A stretch of 64,000 nucleotides of DNA. It comes from Yamagishiella unicocca (lineage: Eukaryota; Chlorophyta; Chlorophyceae; Chlamydomonadales; Volvocaceae). The stretch spans positions 868,001-932,000 of the forward strand of contig BDSL01000003.1 in the NCBI GenBank assembly GCA_003116995.1, read 5' to 3'. Below the pieces are notes generated by a model. That model worked only from the letters and a program-made list of their open reading frames with translations, made no database searches and was not told where the DNA came from. The position numbers were made by a program, and so were the translations under genes. Shown here one piece after another: positions 42,111 through 54,800 of the stretch (positions are counted from its first letter, which is position 1; every line of letters begins with the position of its first letter).

Positions 42111-45100
42111 TGGGCGCACGCCGCCGGCAACAGCGAGAAGTCCCGGAGGCAACTGGACAAGGCGTCCGCAAGCGGTGGTCCGGGAGGTGATGTAATTGTA
42201 GACTTCCGCGACCTTTTAGCGCGCAGTCGTCAGCCTTGGGTATGGACAGTGAACTACCGCCTCGGCATTAAGGCAGGAGTTCAGCGGAGCGAGCCGGACT
42301 GCAATTGCTGCCTAGGCTGCTGCGACCATAAAACGGCCCCCAGTTGGAGATTTAAGCTGTCAGTAAACCTGCGAAAGCAAGTCGGCGGCGTCAAATTGTG
42401 TTTATGTCTGCGGCTGTATTACAGGGCGTCTGGTGAACAGGACCAGGGGCAAAAATAAATTGCTAATTCGCAGGGGCACGGTAGGAGCATCAACGCAACC
42501 AAAGCGTCGCAATTCACCTGCGTCAAGCATTGGGATGTGGAAGGCCGCACGAGGGCCGGAGAGGGTCTTTTCGCGAAACTCTGTTGTGGACGCAACAGGA
42601 ACTTACTTGGCGGTCTTCAGTGACTGGTGGCTTGCCTAGAGGCGCTTGGCTCTGCGATACAGCCGCTTAGCCCCGTCACTCGACCTTCCTTACACCTGCC
42701 AATCGCGACTTTAGGGACACGAACTATGGAAACACGGGAATGCCACAGCTGAAACCTTCTTGTGTAGCACCTTTCAAGGTTCCGACGGATTTAAATGGTC
42801 CTCGGGCAGGTGCCGTGGTACCCCAGTTCGTTGCGGTCTGCGTCCCTGAGCGCGCCTTTACAGTCAAATTGTGTGACCTCTTACATAATATGACTTTGTT
42901 ACATGTATGTTTACACGGGTCGCTGAATATACAATACAGTTTCTTCAACTTTTGAGTTCGCCTTGGCGGACTAATCACGTGTGCCAGTGAAGATGTACGA
43001 CGGTTGGCAAGAAGTTCATCCACTGCGAGTTTGCGAGATATATTTGATATGCTGTACATTTCCACCCTTCCATAGCACGTGGTCCCTTTCTGAGCTTCAT
43101 ATCAGAAGGAGACGCCAGGCGGTTCTCAACCTCCGCGCTTCGCCCGCACGTCATCTTTGAGCTATCCAAGTTGGGTTAACTATACATCACAATGGGTTCA
43201 CAAGGGGTCTAAAAATCCGAAACGGTGTTGCACCAGTGTTACCAACAGTCGTGGTGCAGTGCGCGCACTGCGCTACTGCCTATCCAAGTGCAAACCACAT
43301 GATAATGTTTCCAGATTTAATGGGGTCGACATATACCGGTATGCTTACAGTGGTCGCGAGGACTGTGGACGTTTCCAACAGGCTATGGGATGCGCTGCGG
43401 TAGGCCCTACTGTTAGGCGCGCATTGGCTGCATGCAGATCGTCGCCCTTGCTGTATTCGACCGCCTCGCACCTTCCAGTGCGCCTTCCAGCCCTACCACG
43501 CCATGTGACATCCTCATCTGCTTGGACTCTCCGCTGTGGAGAGAACCAAGTTCCCATGTCACCCTATTGGTCCTTGGTTCCAGCAGTTCCAGCCATTTCT
43601 CGTCCCCCTTTGCCGGTATGAGCGGCTCACGCCTCGGTTCGGTATTTAGCCTCCTCCCTGGTCCCTGCGCATGAAACACCAGATCACAGGGTCCTGGGCT
43701 CAACTGATGTGGCTGTCGGAATATGGCACGGCCTTTTGTGGGATTTATGTTAAACTGTAACCCCAGTGTCCTTACGTTGCCGGCACCTGAAACGATACAC
43801 GCTTTACTTGCCAAGTGTGTTGTAGCGTGAACCTGGCAGAACCACGCGAAACATAAGCCGATACTGTGCAGAAAGGCTAATTGACTAAACGCAGGAAGTG
43901 TTCTGGAAGGCTGACGGTACTTGTACGGCATGGCTGCCGAACTTCCCGTGACGGCCCTATAAATCGTCCTTAGGATCTGCAAGGTCGCGCCCTGCCTAAA
44001 TCATATTAAACTACAGCAAGGTGCCGCAGTGCTGTACATCAAGCTGATGACTGAGGAGGGATTGCCAGACATGAGCAAGCCGACCTCGCAATGAATTCCA
44101 ATGTGCTACACGGTAAATCTTGACGGTCTTGATCCGGTTCGTGGGGCTGTCGTGAACCTTAAGTAATCGTCGCTTTCTTAATTTGGTGCTGCGATTGCAA
44201 GAGTGTGCACGAATACACATCATATGAGGGCCAAGCGAACGGCAAAATGGAGTCACGCACGCTTAAATCCCATTGCCTCTAACAACATAACCAGTTCCTG
44301 TACCAGAGTTCCTCGACATAGGTGATTGGTATCGCGATGCCTCCTTGTTGGGGCTAATGCGTGAAAACAAAAACAAGACACAGTTAGGCAAACAAGCATA
44401 CAGGAGTTCAGCCCGCCAAATCAGCAACCAGAAGATGTGCTGCCCTCAGCGACGGTATTTTCAATGACACAATGACACATGGAACCGCGGACGACAAAGT
44501 TCCGAAAGCCTTGCGTGGATACCCTCACGCCACGGCTCCAAGCCGTATACCTGGCTTTCCAAATCCATGTCCTCCATACATGGCAAGATATGCGCACGTC
44601 ACGGCTTCGAGCTGGCTTTCCAAATCCATATTCTCTTTATTCGGCAAGCCAGGTCGGCACGTCCCTACATCCGCAAGATAGCTTGCGGATGCGCAAGTGG
44701 GACCTGTCCAGGCGTGGCTTACTTGTCATACATAAACTTCGTGCGGGAAGAACATTCCCAAATATCACGCCGCGGAGGATCAAGCTGCCGCCAGTGGATG
44801 CAGGTCACGGCCTTACAACAGGCCCTACAAAGGACCGGGTCAATCTGCCGACACCGACGACTAAGGAAAACCGACAAACCGGCCCAAGCAGCAGTTGGCA
44901 CCGGCTCCACCCAAACTAACATTCAACGACTAACTATTCAGCCGCAAATCTGTGCAGCCTTTGCCTCCTAAAACAAAGACTCCGGCACAAAAATGCGGGA
45001 GGTGCATCAATAATTGTTCTTCTCCCCTCAACATGCCACAGCTAAGACTGTGGTTGAGCTATCAGCTCGATGCTCGATGCAACTCAGGGAGAGTAGCACG

Positions 45101-46322
45101 AAACGGCGCCCAAGCGCCGTCAACCCACGTTAGGTTCCGCTGCCTATCTTGGCAACGGCTCGTGCAAGCAGTGCACTCGCGCAGTTGCGTAAAGATTATT
45201 TTTCTTGTAAAGACGCACTCGGCACTTCTATCTCCGCCGTCATGCCGTCCGAATAGACAGATATGAAATAAAACCTGACAATATACGAGATGCAACCATT
45301 GGGCAACGTCATGGTGCGTTGACTTGCCCCATTGTGCCCCCCAACCCTCTGCGATTGGGCTAGTTCGTCTCTTACCCTGCGACGTACAACGTACGGCAAC
45401 CCATACTCTTACCGCCCCGCCGCTCCGCCCGGCTCCATTGCGCTAGCGACCGAACGGTGGCGCAAGTCACCTTTCATACGACACCATACACGTGGCACGG
45501 CCGTTACCACAGTGCACCAAAAACGTTGCCCTACTCAAGCAGGTCAAGGTCAAACTAAATACCGCCCTCACCCTGTGGGAAAGCAGTGGCATTATCGGCC
45601 AAGTAGTGGCAGCAGCTACCTCAACGGACTCATTACGACCCCAGGCCACATGTGGGCTCAAAACGTCATTCACGCCGGAGCGCGCGGCAGGCGCAAAAAT
45701 AATTCATAGCAGCAAGCAATCAAACAATAATGGGGTGTTGGGCCGGCAGCTCACGCAGGGACGCGCGGGGGCTGCAACCCTTGCTGCTGTGGCGCCGCGG
45801 CCCCATGACCCCGTGCACAGCAGCTCCGGAACCATCGAGACCACAAAACAGCACATGGTCATGGCCGGCGTGACGTCTATCGCGCTGTGACTGTCAAAGA
45901 CCGCGCGCCGGTTCGTCTAGTGTCGGCTACCTTCTTTTCGGTCATCCACCCCTAAACCCCTGACCGCCGGACCCCGGAGCTGCTACGCTCGCCGGAACCT
46001 CACTCACACGATCGACCCCCCAACCGCCGGAGCGACGATGCTCGCGCCTCGGCGCAGGAAACACGGGGCGCTCCTCGCGCGCAAAAAATTGTGGACGGAA
46101 AGTACTTGTTGTGGGGAAGGCAGTACTACAGGGCGGTGCGGCGAATGCGGCGGCACTGAACCCGACGAATACCGCCACGCAGCTAATCACACCAGCGCTC
46201 CAGATGGACCACACCGCGTGAGTTTTCCCCTAACACAACACGCCTGCAGCGGCGGAGCCCCGGCGCGGCTGGTGTTGGTTGGCATGCTGCGCCTGGGGTC
46301 CCCCGCCGTTGTGGTGGACGCA
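42111..46322. other. Gene-poor 4.2-kb region
   Basis: Moderate-GC sequence with scattered short frames. The longest (43413-43982, -) has no motif. Frames around 45492-45890 (+) are open but unlinked to any start or splice pattern. A 69-bp-period duplication lies at 44526-44648. The region must contain the 5' flank of the 39891 gene and the 3' flank of the 46323 gene. Confidence 0.4.
44526..44648 (+). repeat. Imperfect tandem duplication, period about 69 bp
   Basis: Two diverged copies share CACGYCACGGCTYC and CTGGCTTTCCAAATCCAT followed by a similar tail. No gene is attached. Confidence 0.75.
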
Positions 46323-47513
46323 TTAACGACAACCACACGTGCACGTGCAGTCCGGGACCGCACCTCCCCGCCCGGCAGCGTGCACTGCCCCGACCCCGGC
46401 GGCGGCAGCGTCGTACCCGCAGCACAACCCAGCGTCATTGCCGTACAGCACTCCGAACATGTCGGTGCTGCCCCCCGTGCTGAGGCCGCTGAGCGGGTCG
46501 TCGCGGCTGTCGTCCCAGCCGAGTGTGTCCGCGCGCCAGTCGAGGGGGTGCGGCAGCCCCCGCAGGCCCGCCTGACTAGCGCTCAGGTACATCACCTCCA
46601 CCTCCACCGCGGCCGGATGTGCCTCCAGCGGTCGCGAGTACGACGACCGCGGTGCCCAGCGTTGCGCCGCGTCGGCGGCAGCCGGCGCGAAGTCCGCTTG
46701 GTGGCTGGACCGGAGACACGACCCGCCGCGCGTCGTCGGCCCCATGGTGGGCCCTGGTTTGGTGGCCGCTGCTGGTGGTTGGTTTCCTGGTGGTGGTGGC
46801 AGGAAGCCGCCCAGCTCCATCGCCCGCAGGTCGGTCACGTCCATGATCTCCAGCATGGAGAGGCGCTCCATGTTCGCATCCACCTCGGGGCCCCCGACGT
46901 ACGGCACCCGCAGCGACTGCGGCTCCCGCGGCAGCCCCAGCAGGTTCAGCAGCTGGGCGTTGCAGTGAGCCGCGGGGAGGGCCCAGTGGGGGCCGCTGCC
47001 GCCGCGTATACAATGTGAGGCGACAGCGCCACCGGAGGTGGTGGTGGTGGTGGTCTGGCCGCGCAGCTGCGGCGCTGCGGAGCATTGGAGCAGCGCAGTG
47101 ACCCGTACCGCGCCCGGGGGAGCAGAGCAGGTGGCGCCAGGCACAGCCGGCTTTGGACAGGCGGTGGCGTCAGCACCGTTGCTGGAGCTGGTGCCGCCGG
47201 CGCCCAGTGGCCCCCCTTCCATGAGGTCCGCTGCGCTCAGCAGAACGTCAATCCATTCGCTGGCATTGGACTTCGGGCTGCTGGACTGCGCCGGCTCCAT
47301 GGCGCTGGTGCCGACCCCGGCAGATCCGGCGCCGCTGATGCAGCCCGTTGCTACGGGGCCCGCCCGGCCGCGCTTTTCAGGGGAGCTGCAGCTCTCCAGG
47401 AATGTGGCCGCTGCCGGAGCTGAGCGCGTAAGTGGATGCGTGACATCGTCGTCGTCCAGGCCAAGGGCCTGGCCGAGGGCGGCACAGTAGGATGCAGTGC
47501 CGTAGTCTGCCAT
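46323..47513 (-). CDS. Unknown 396-aa low-complexity protein, single coding exon
   Basis: The frame runs from ATG 47513 (MADYGTASYCAALGQALGL) to the stop at 46323. The frame is also open to an upstream ATG at 47561, but a TTGCCGCAG acceptor ending at 47537 suggests that MADYG is the true start after a spliced leader exon. The N-terminal part has LDDDDVTHPLTRS and SEWIDVLLSAADLMEGG. The middle carries Ala/Gly/Pro-rich linkers. A more ordered block is ERLSMLEIMDVTDLRAMELG. The C-terminus is HPLDWRADTLGWDDSRDDPL and ends in a Cys-rich tail. I do not recognise the family, and no membrane or signal segment is seen. Confidence 0.65.
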   Translation of the reverse strand: MADYGTASYCAALGQALGLDDDDVTHPLTRSAPAAATFLESCSSPEKRGRAGPVATGCISGAGSAGVGTSAMEPAQSSSPKSNASEWIDVLLSAADLMEGGPLGAGGTSSSNGADATACPKPAVPGATCSAPPGAVRVTALLQCSAAPQLRGQTTTTTTSGGAVASHCIRGGSGPHWALPAAHCNAQLLNLLGLPREPQSLRVPYVGGPEVDANMERLSMLEIMDVTDLRAMELGGFLPPPPGNQPPAAATKPGPTMGPTTRGGSCLRSSHQADFAPAAADAAQRWAPRSSYSRPLEAHPAAVEVEVMYLSASQAGLRGLPHPLDWRADTLGWDDSRDDPLSGLSTGGSTDMFGVLYGNDAGLCCGYDAAAAGVGAVHAAGRGGAVPDCTCTCGCR

Positions 47514-48894
47514 CCCGCGAAGGCGGACAGTGTTGCCTGCGGCAAGGAGGCAACACGACATGAATTCAGGCTAATGAGGCTGAGATGTGTGCATGCAATC
47601 AAAAGCAAATTAGCAGCCCGGGGCCCTGTGATACCGGTAATAGAAAAGCCGCCATGTACGTACCTGAAGGCAAGCTGACCTCAAAAAGAGGATCTTCGTT
47701 GCTCCTTGCAAGTACGTCGTTGCCGGTGACTGAATGGACTTGCAGCGCAAACAGTGAAGCGCCTTCGGCGCCCGGCCAGACCCGGACGGCAATATTTCCG
47801 CGCGTTTGGCGCGCCCAGCTGCACCGGATGTGAACCTCCGCAGGGCGCAGGGCACAGCACCTTCCGCTAAGATTTCTAACAGGAAGGTGCGGCTGCAGCA
47901 AGCGGACCGCTCGCTGAAAGTCGTCCGACGCAGCGTGCTCGCAACACCATGTCCTGTTGGGCAGGAGGAGGATGCGCGGATTGCTAAGGCGAGGAATCCC
48001 AATCGAATTGGCTCAGATGCGAAAGAAGCAGAGCCTCCGAGGCGCTACCATGCGGCGCCTGCCCTTTGGTCAAGTTGCGCAGCGGTTGAGGGGAATTCTC
48101 CCGGCGCCCATCTCGCAACGTTAGATCTGTGCGCAGCTCACCAGTGATTACCGGTGGTTGAACAAGGATGATTCGTGCACGCGCTGTCCGCTGTGAGCCG
48201 GGGCCGGGGCGACGACATCCGTGTCAGCATGGCAACTTGCAGGTGGGCACTAAACAGCAGTCCTTGCAACTGGCTATGGGACGGGTTGGCCAGTCGCGTA
48301 GAATGCAGTGCTCAAATGGACGGCAGGGCTGAAGCGTGAAGCCGTTATCCAAGTGGAATAGCTGATAATGTACGCTGCCGAGGTCTGCTCATAGCTTGTT
48401 CATAGCCTGGCTTTACGCTGTAATGCCATACGTGCACCCTTGTTATTGTCGAGACTCCTTTCTTCTGCATATAGCTTAGCCGTACAATCGAACCCCGGGA
48501 ACCTCGCCGCCACGGCCACTGGAGGACGATGGAGTTCTTGGACATGTATACGATTAAAATTAAAACTTATTTGCGTGAGGTCACCTCCAGCCAGCTTGCG
48601 ACAAAACGTGCCAACCTGTGCATGGACAACAGTAGGGGAGGCAATATCATAGTTATCCTGCCTGGGCGGAAGATGCTGGATAGATAATTTATATAAAATT
48701 AATTTGACCCAATTGTTTGAGTGACTGGGCCCACAGCAAACAATCCAAACATGCTTGCTGACGTGTCAACGGACAAGGCAACTGCCAGGCACGCAATTAA
48801 CAAAGCGTGGGTGTAAGACGGCATTATTTGCACGTTCACACAAACATACTTTACATTTAAGCGTCTAAAGTATACAGCGTAAACGTTTAACAAT
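47514..48894. other. Divergent intergenic region, 46323 gene (-) / acyl-CoA oxidase (+)
   Basis: About 1.4 kb holding both upstream regions. The part just before the oxidase ATG is A/T-rich (a run of TTAAAAT/TTTAAG-type sequence at 48550-48890). There is no convincing open frame. Confidence 0.45.
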
Positions 48895-51800
48895 ATGGAC
48901 GACGCCACGAGACGCCTTCGGGTGGTATCTGGCCACTTCCGGGTGCAAAATCTGCAGTCACCGTTGCAGGCCCCTTTTGACGTTAAGGAGCTGCAGCGGC
49001 TGCTCGACCATGATAATCATGAGCACCGTCAGGCGATGAAGGACTTCATGAATGACGACCTTTACGTCCCGTGAGCGCGGCCTTCCATTTCGCCTTCCAG
49101 ATCTAATTTCGGGCTGTCACCTCCCTTGCATAGGCGCATGCGTGGTGTTTGCCAGCTTTTTTGCCTAGTCAGCGTTGGGTGCGGTACCTTGCCGGTCCAC
49201 CGCATTTGTTTCTGGGACTGGAGATAAAGGCATATGACATTCCGGCAATGCTACATGTGCTCGTCGCAAGGGTCAACACGGCCCCCCAATACGTGCGCCA
49301 CGCCTACCCCAGTGCCCCCTAACACCAAGCACCGCAACCGACGAGTGCAGCTTGCCTTTTTACGGTTCACAGCGAGGACCTATTGACGCACTTCCGGACT
49401 GCCTCGCCCCACTCGCCAGCCACAAAACTGCCTGGCAGGCCCCGTCTCCCCCACCGACCCCCCCCCCCGTCTCGCCGGCCCCTCGCCCCCCTTCCTGCCA
49501 TCCTCTCGCGCAGCCAGTATGACATCAGTCTACGTGACGAGCGGGAGCTGGCTCTGGAGCGCCTCAAGCGCGTATGCCGCGCCGGCTTCATCAGCGTCAC
49601 CGACTTCCGTACCAATCCGTACCGCATCTTCGCCGCCCACGAGGTGGCTGCCATGTGTGACCCCAGCATGGGAACCAAGATGACGGTGCAGTTCAACCTG
49701 GTAAGGGGAGGAGGGCGAGGAGGGGGGAGGGGGGAGGAAGCCCGTTGGTCGGCACCTTTGGGGCAGAGGGGGGAAGGGAGGGTGTTGTGTGTTCGCCATG
49801 CGCGTGTGAGGGAGGACATGCGCCCGACCGGCCCTATTCCCCGTGCGTCTGGCCATCACGTGGTACCGGGAGATGACAGCAGGCACTGTCCGGGAGACGG
49901 CAGGAGGCACTGTCCGGGAGACACCCTCCGGGCATCTTATCGCATGCGGCGGTGCGCACCCTCCACAGTGGTGCACACACGGCCTCGGGTCGTCTGGCGG
50001 TGGAGGAACCCCGCCTCACCTCCTCACCTCCACCTTCTCATCTCCTCACCTCCTTCACCTCCTTCACCTCCTTCACCTCCTTCACCTCCTTCACCTCCTT
50101 CACCTCCACACCTCCTTCACCTCCACACCTCAATCGTCTCGCAGTTCGGCGGCACCGTGCTCAAGCTGGGCACCGAGAAGCACCACGGTCCCTTTCTGCG
50201 GGAGATGGACCAGCTGGACGCGGTGGGCTGCTTCGCGCTGACGGAGCTGGGATTCGGTGGGTCACGGCGGGTCGGGTCGGGGCGGGGCGGGAGGAGCGCG
50301 ACTGCGGGCGTAGCCTGGGATGGGTTGCGGCAGGGGCGTGCGGCGGAGGGGGGCCGGAGAGAGATCGCGGGGCTGACGGGGGATGGAACCCAACCAGCCG
50401 CCTCTACCTGCTGCCTGCCTGCCCACATGCCTTCTTGCCGCCGCGCTGTGTTCGGGTGGCTGTCACCTTCCCTAGTGAGTGCGGGTCGGCGGCCAGTCCA
50501 GCGGCACATGGACATGTGGCTGGGTCGCTCCCCGGCCAGTGCTCGGACGCAGTCCCCAACCCACCTCTTCACCTCTCCCCACCTCTCCCCACCTCCCACC
50601 TCTCCCCACCTCCCACCTCGCCCCACCTCCCACCTCCACCCTGTCTGCGCTTCACGCCCCCAGGCAACAACGCCGTGGAGATGCAGACCACTGCGGTGTA
50701 CGACACCGCCACCCAGGAGTTCATCATCCACACCCCCGGCTCGCTGGCGCAGAAGTGAGCGGAAGGGGGCGGCAGTAGCAGGAAAGAGCAGGTGCCCGGA
50801 GGGGCCGGCAGTAACAAGGAAGAGCAGCTGCCCGGGGCGACTTGGTGGGGTGTGCGCCGGGTCCCTCCCTCCCCCCTGCATCGGGATCCCCTGGCCAAGG
50901 GACTCCGGGCCCTGCGGCTGATGAGCACCTCCTCCCGCCCCACGCGCCCCCCCTGGAGCCGCGCAGGTACTGGATCACCAACAGCGCCGTACACGCGCAG
51001 TGGTGTGTGGTTTTTGCGCAGCTGGCGGTGGGCGGCCGGCAGGAGGGCATCCACGGCTTCCTGGTTCGGATCCGGTGGGTCGGTGGGAGGGCGCGCAGGG
51101 GGAGGGAGGTGGGTGAGGGCAGGGTTTGTGTGCTGTGCCTGGCCTCTTTTACGTTCGCGCCCGCGGCCCAGGCTGGGGGAAGGGGCACCTGCGCCGCCCG
51201 GGGCGTATCCCCGCCCCGCTACACCCTGCACTGCCGCTCAGCCCCGCACCAAAACACCCTTTCCTCACCCCTCCCGAACCCCCCCTCTTCCTCCCTGACC
51301 CCTCCCTGACCCCTCCCTGACCCGCCCTCTCCCCCCCTCCCGCCGCAGCAACCCCGACATGACGGTGTGTGACAACGTGCGGGTGGAGGACATGGGGCAC
51401 AAGATGGGGTGCAACGGAGTGGACAACGGAAAGGTGTGGTGGGGAACTGGGGCAGGGGGAGGGGAGGGGGAGGGGGAGTGCACGCAGGGGGGTGAAAGGA
51501 GACCCGTGGGTCGGCACTGAAGGCACGCCCGGGGGCAGCGACCAGTGGATTGGGTGGACCGCGGATTGGTATCGAAAGGGAAGGAGGAAGGAAGGCGGGC
51601 CTGTGCAGATGGGGAGGTAGGGGGGAGGCAGGAGGGAGGAAGGGAACGCAGCAGCAGTAGCAGCAGCCTCAGGCCGCAAGCGGCCGGCCGAGGGACGCAG
51701 GAAGCCCCCCTGGCCAGATGTGCTTGTCGTTGTCAGCTGTGAGCTCACACTTCGGTGCTCCATCCCACGAAGGCGCGCCTACTTACCTACCCGCTCCCTC

Positions 51801-54800
51801 CCTCCCTCGCTCCACGCTGCTCCTTGTGGTGCCTCCTCTCCCCTCCGGCCGCAGCTGTGGTTCGACCACGTCCGTGTGCCCCGCAGCGCCCTGCTGGACG
51901 CCTCCTCGTCGGTCTCCCCCGAGGGCGCCTTCTCCTCCTCAGTGGCGCGACCCCGCGACCGCTTCCTGCGGGTGGCCGACCAGCTGCTCAGCGGGCGGCT
52001 GTGCATCGCGGCGATGATGCAGAGCGGCAGCAAGCTGGCGCTCACGGTCGCGTTCAGGTGGGGGGGGTTCGAGGAAGACCAGTGGGGGGTGAGGGGGGAG
52101 GGGCATGAAAGGGGAGGGGAGGGGCAAGAAGAACGTGGGAAGTGAGGCTGGCGCATAGGCCTGGAAGACATGTCCTCTAAACACACACCGTCTGATGAGC
52201 GGCAGGTGGACATGTGCCCACCCCTGCGTTCCCGGACACCCCGCCCTGTGCCCCCTCCAGGTACGCCTCCAGCCGCCTGTGTGTCGGCCCCACCGGCCAC
52301 TCGGACACCCCCATCCTGGCCTACCAGCTGCAGCAGCGGGCGCTGGTGCCGCTGCTGGCGCGCACCCTGGCGCTGGCTGTGGGGCTCAACCACGTCAAGG
52401 AGCGCTGGGCGGCGGCCTCGGGGTTCGCGCCGGGTCAGAACGTGGACGCCACGGTGGGGCCGGGGGGGAGAGTGGGAGGGGCTGCGGGTTGGGGGAGGTG
52501 GCATAAAGACCCGGTTACACGACATGGGTATATCAGCTGGCGCATGGCCTTCGGAGGCGTAGTTTATAAGCGCATGCTGGCGCACTTTTGTCTTGACTAC
52601 CGAGAAACGGGTTGAGGAGGGTGCGGCAGGGGAGGGGTGCGGCGAAGGGGAGGAGATCGCCTTCTTGTCTCGGTCGTATCTTTACAGCCGCTTCCCTCCT
52701 TCCGCCTCCACCTCGCTGCCCAGACCGCCACCGAGGTGGTGGTGCTGTGCTGCGCCATCAAGCCGCTGTGCTCCTGGAACATCGAGCAGTGCGGCACCGT
52801 GTGCAGGGAGCGGTGCGGAGGACAGGGGTACCTGTCGTGCAACAGGTGGGGAGGGGGTGGGAGCGGACGGGAGGGAGGCGCTGGGGGTGCTGGCAGCCAC
52901 GGGGCCGGGGAGGGCGGGTCGGGGCGGCGGCAGGGTGCCCCTGTTCCCGGTGGGGGTGCCCCTGGCCGGGCCCGGGGTATCCCCGGCAGGGTGTCCCGTG
53001 GGACCCCACGGGACCCTCATGGTCGCCTCGTGCAACCCTGAACCCCTCCTTCCCCCGGGGTCGTCCGCTGCTCGTCCAGGTTCGGAGCCATCATTGGGTT
53101 CGCTCACGCCGGCATGACTGCGGAGGGCGACAACAGGTGCGGTGAAGGGTTCGAGGAAGACCCGTGGATGAAAGGGGGGAGGTCAGGGTGACGACGGAGG
53201 GGGGGAGGACCGGGCGAGTGCGGCCTGGTGTCGCAGCCACCTCACTCTGTGAGTCGTTGCTCGCTGGCGTTACTGTCTGAAACCTTGAAACCCTAATCGT
53301 GTTTCCCCCTTCCCCTGCGTCCCTCCTTCCTCCCCCTTAGGGTTCTGATGCAGAAGGTGGCGAAGGAGCTCCTGGGGCTGGTGGGCTCGCTGCCGTCTCT
53401 GAGGGAGCGGGTGGCGGCGGCGACACAGCCGGCACTGGGGCCGCAGCAGATGGCGGTGCTGGCGGCGGGACCGACGGTGAGGGGCTCAGGGGGCGAGACA
53501 GGGCGGACCGACGGGTTACGTTTCCTTTCTGGTGTGGAGGAGCAACCCGGTAACAGGTGCACGCAACACATGTTTTGCCGCTCTTGACCATGATACGGGT
53601 TCCGGAGCGCCCCTCGTGCGCCTGCGCCGGTGGGCTGCTTTATGGGTCCGGCGTCCACACCCTGCCCCCCTGCCCCGTTCAACAGGATGACCTGTAATGC
53701 CGCATTGGCACGATGGGCACAGCCCTCACCGGCCCCTCCCAACCCACCTCACCCGCCCCTCCACGGGTCTTCCTCGAACCCTTCCAGGGCTCCGCCGCTC
53801 TGGCCGCCCTGGGCGATCTGGCGCTGCTGCAGCGGCTGCTGGCGGTGCGCGAGGGGCGGCTGGTTCGGCAGCTGGGTGCGGCCATGGCTGCGGCCAACAC
53901 GGCGTCTGGCGGGGCGCTGCGGGCGCAGGACGCCACCTTCGAGACGTGGATGAAGCGGGAGAGCGACCTGGTGCAGGTGGGGAGGGGGAAGGCGGGAGGA
54001 AAGCCCGTGAAATAGGAAGCCGGGTAGGGGAGAGGGGGAGGGGAGAGGGGAGGGGAAAGCCGGGGTCCGCCACAAGAAGTGGGCAGGTTGAGAGGAAAAG
54101 GTGGATAGGGGGCCGGGGGCTGCAGGAAGTTCAGTTCCAGACCCTGATCCAGCTAGGAGCGTGCCTGCCTGCCCCAGCTGCCACTCGCTGACACGAGCAC
54201 CCCCCACTGAGCCCCACTGCGGGCGGGAACAGCACCTATGCCAACCCGCCGCCGCCATGTCCGCCCCCGCCTCTCACTCACCCCCTGCAGGCGACTGCGC
54301 TGGCGTTCGCGGAGCGCGAGGTGATGGACGCCATGCTGCGCGTGCTGGGCGCGGGGGCGCAGCCGCAGCAGCCGCAGCTGTCTGTGGGCGTGACGAGCGT
54401 GATGCGCGCTGTGGCCCGGCTGTTCGCTCTGCGCTGCGTGGAGGTGGACCTGCCCTGGTACATCGCGGAGGGGGAGCTGCCGGCCAAGGTGGGGGCGGGG
54501 GGGGGCCGGTGGCATAAAAACCATTACGCGACAAGGATAGGATAGCTGGTGCATTGCCTTCGGACGCCTATTTTGCGGGCGCATGCTGGAGCACTGGTAC
54601 TTGCTACCGGCAAACCTGTGGAGGCGCCCCGTCGGGGCTGTTTAAAGGAAAAGAAAAGGGAAACGGCGTAAGGACCGGGGGAGGGGGAGGGCAGTAGCAT
54701 GCCGCGAGGTGACGCGGCGTTCCAGCACCGCTCCCTCGCGTTCCTGAGGGTACTCGGAAAGTATCGCAAACCTCCGCAAACCTCCGCAGTCGTACAGTCC

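Noticed and set aside
43413..43982. 189-codon minus-strand frame
   Set aside because: No motif, no splice context and no composition like the neighbouring genes; likely chance.
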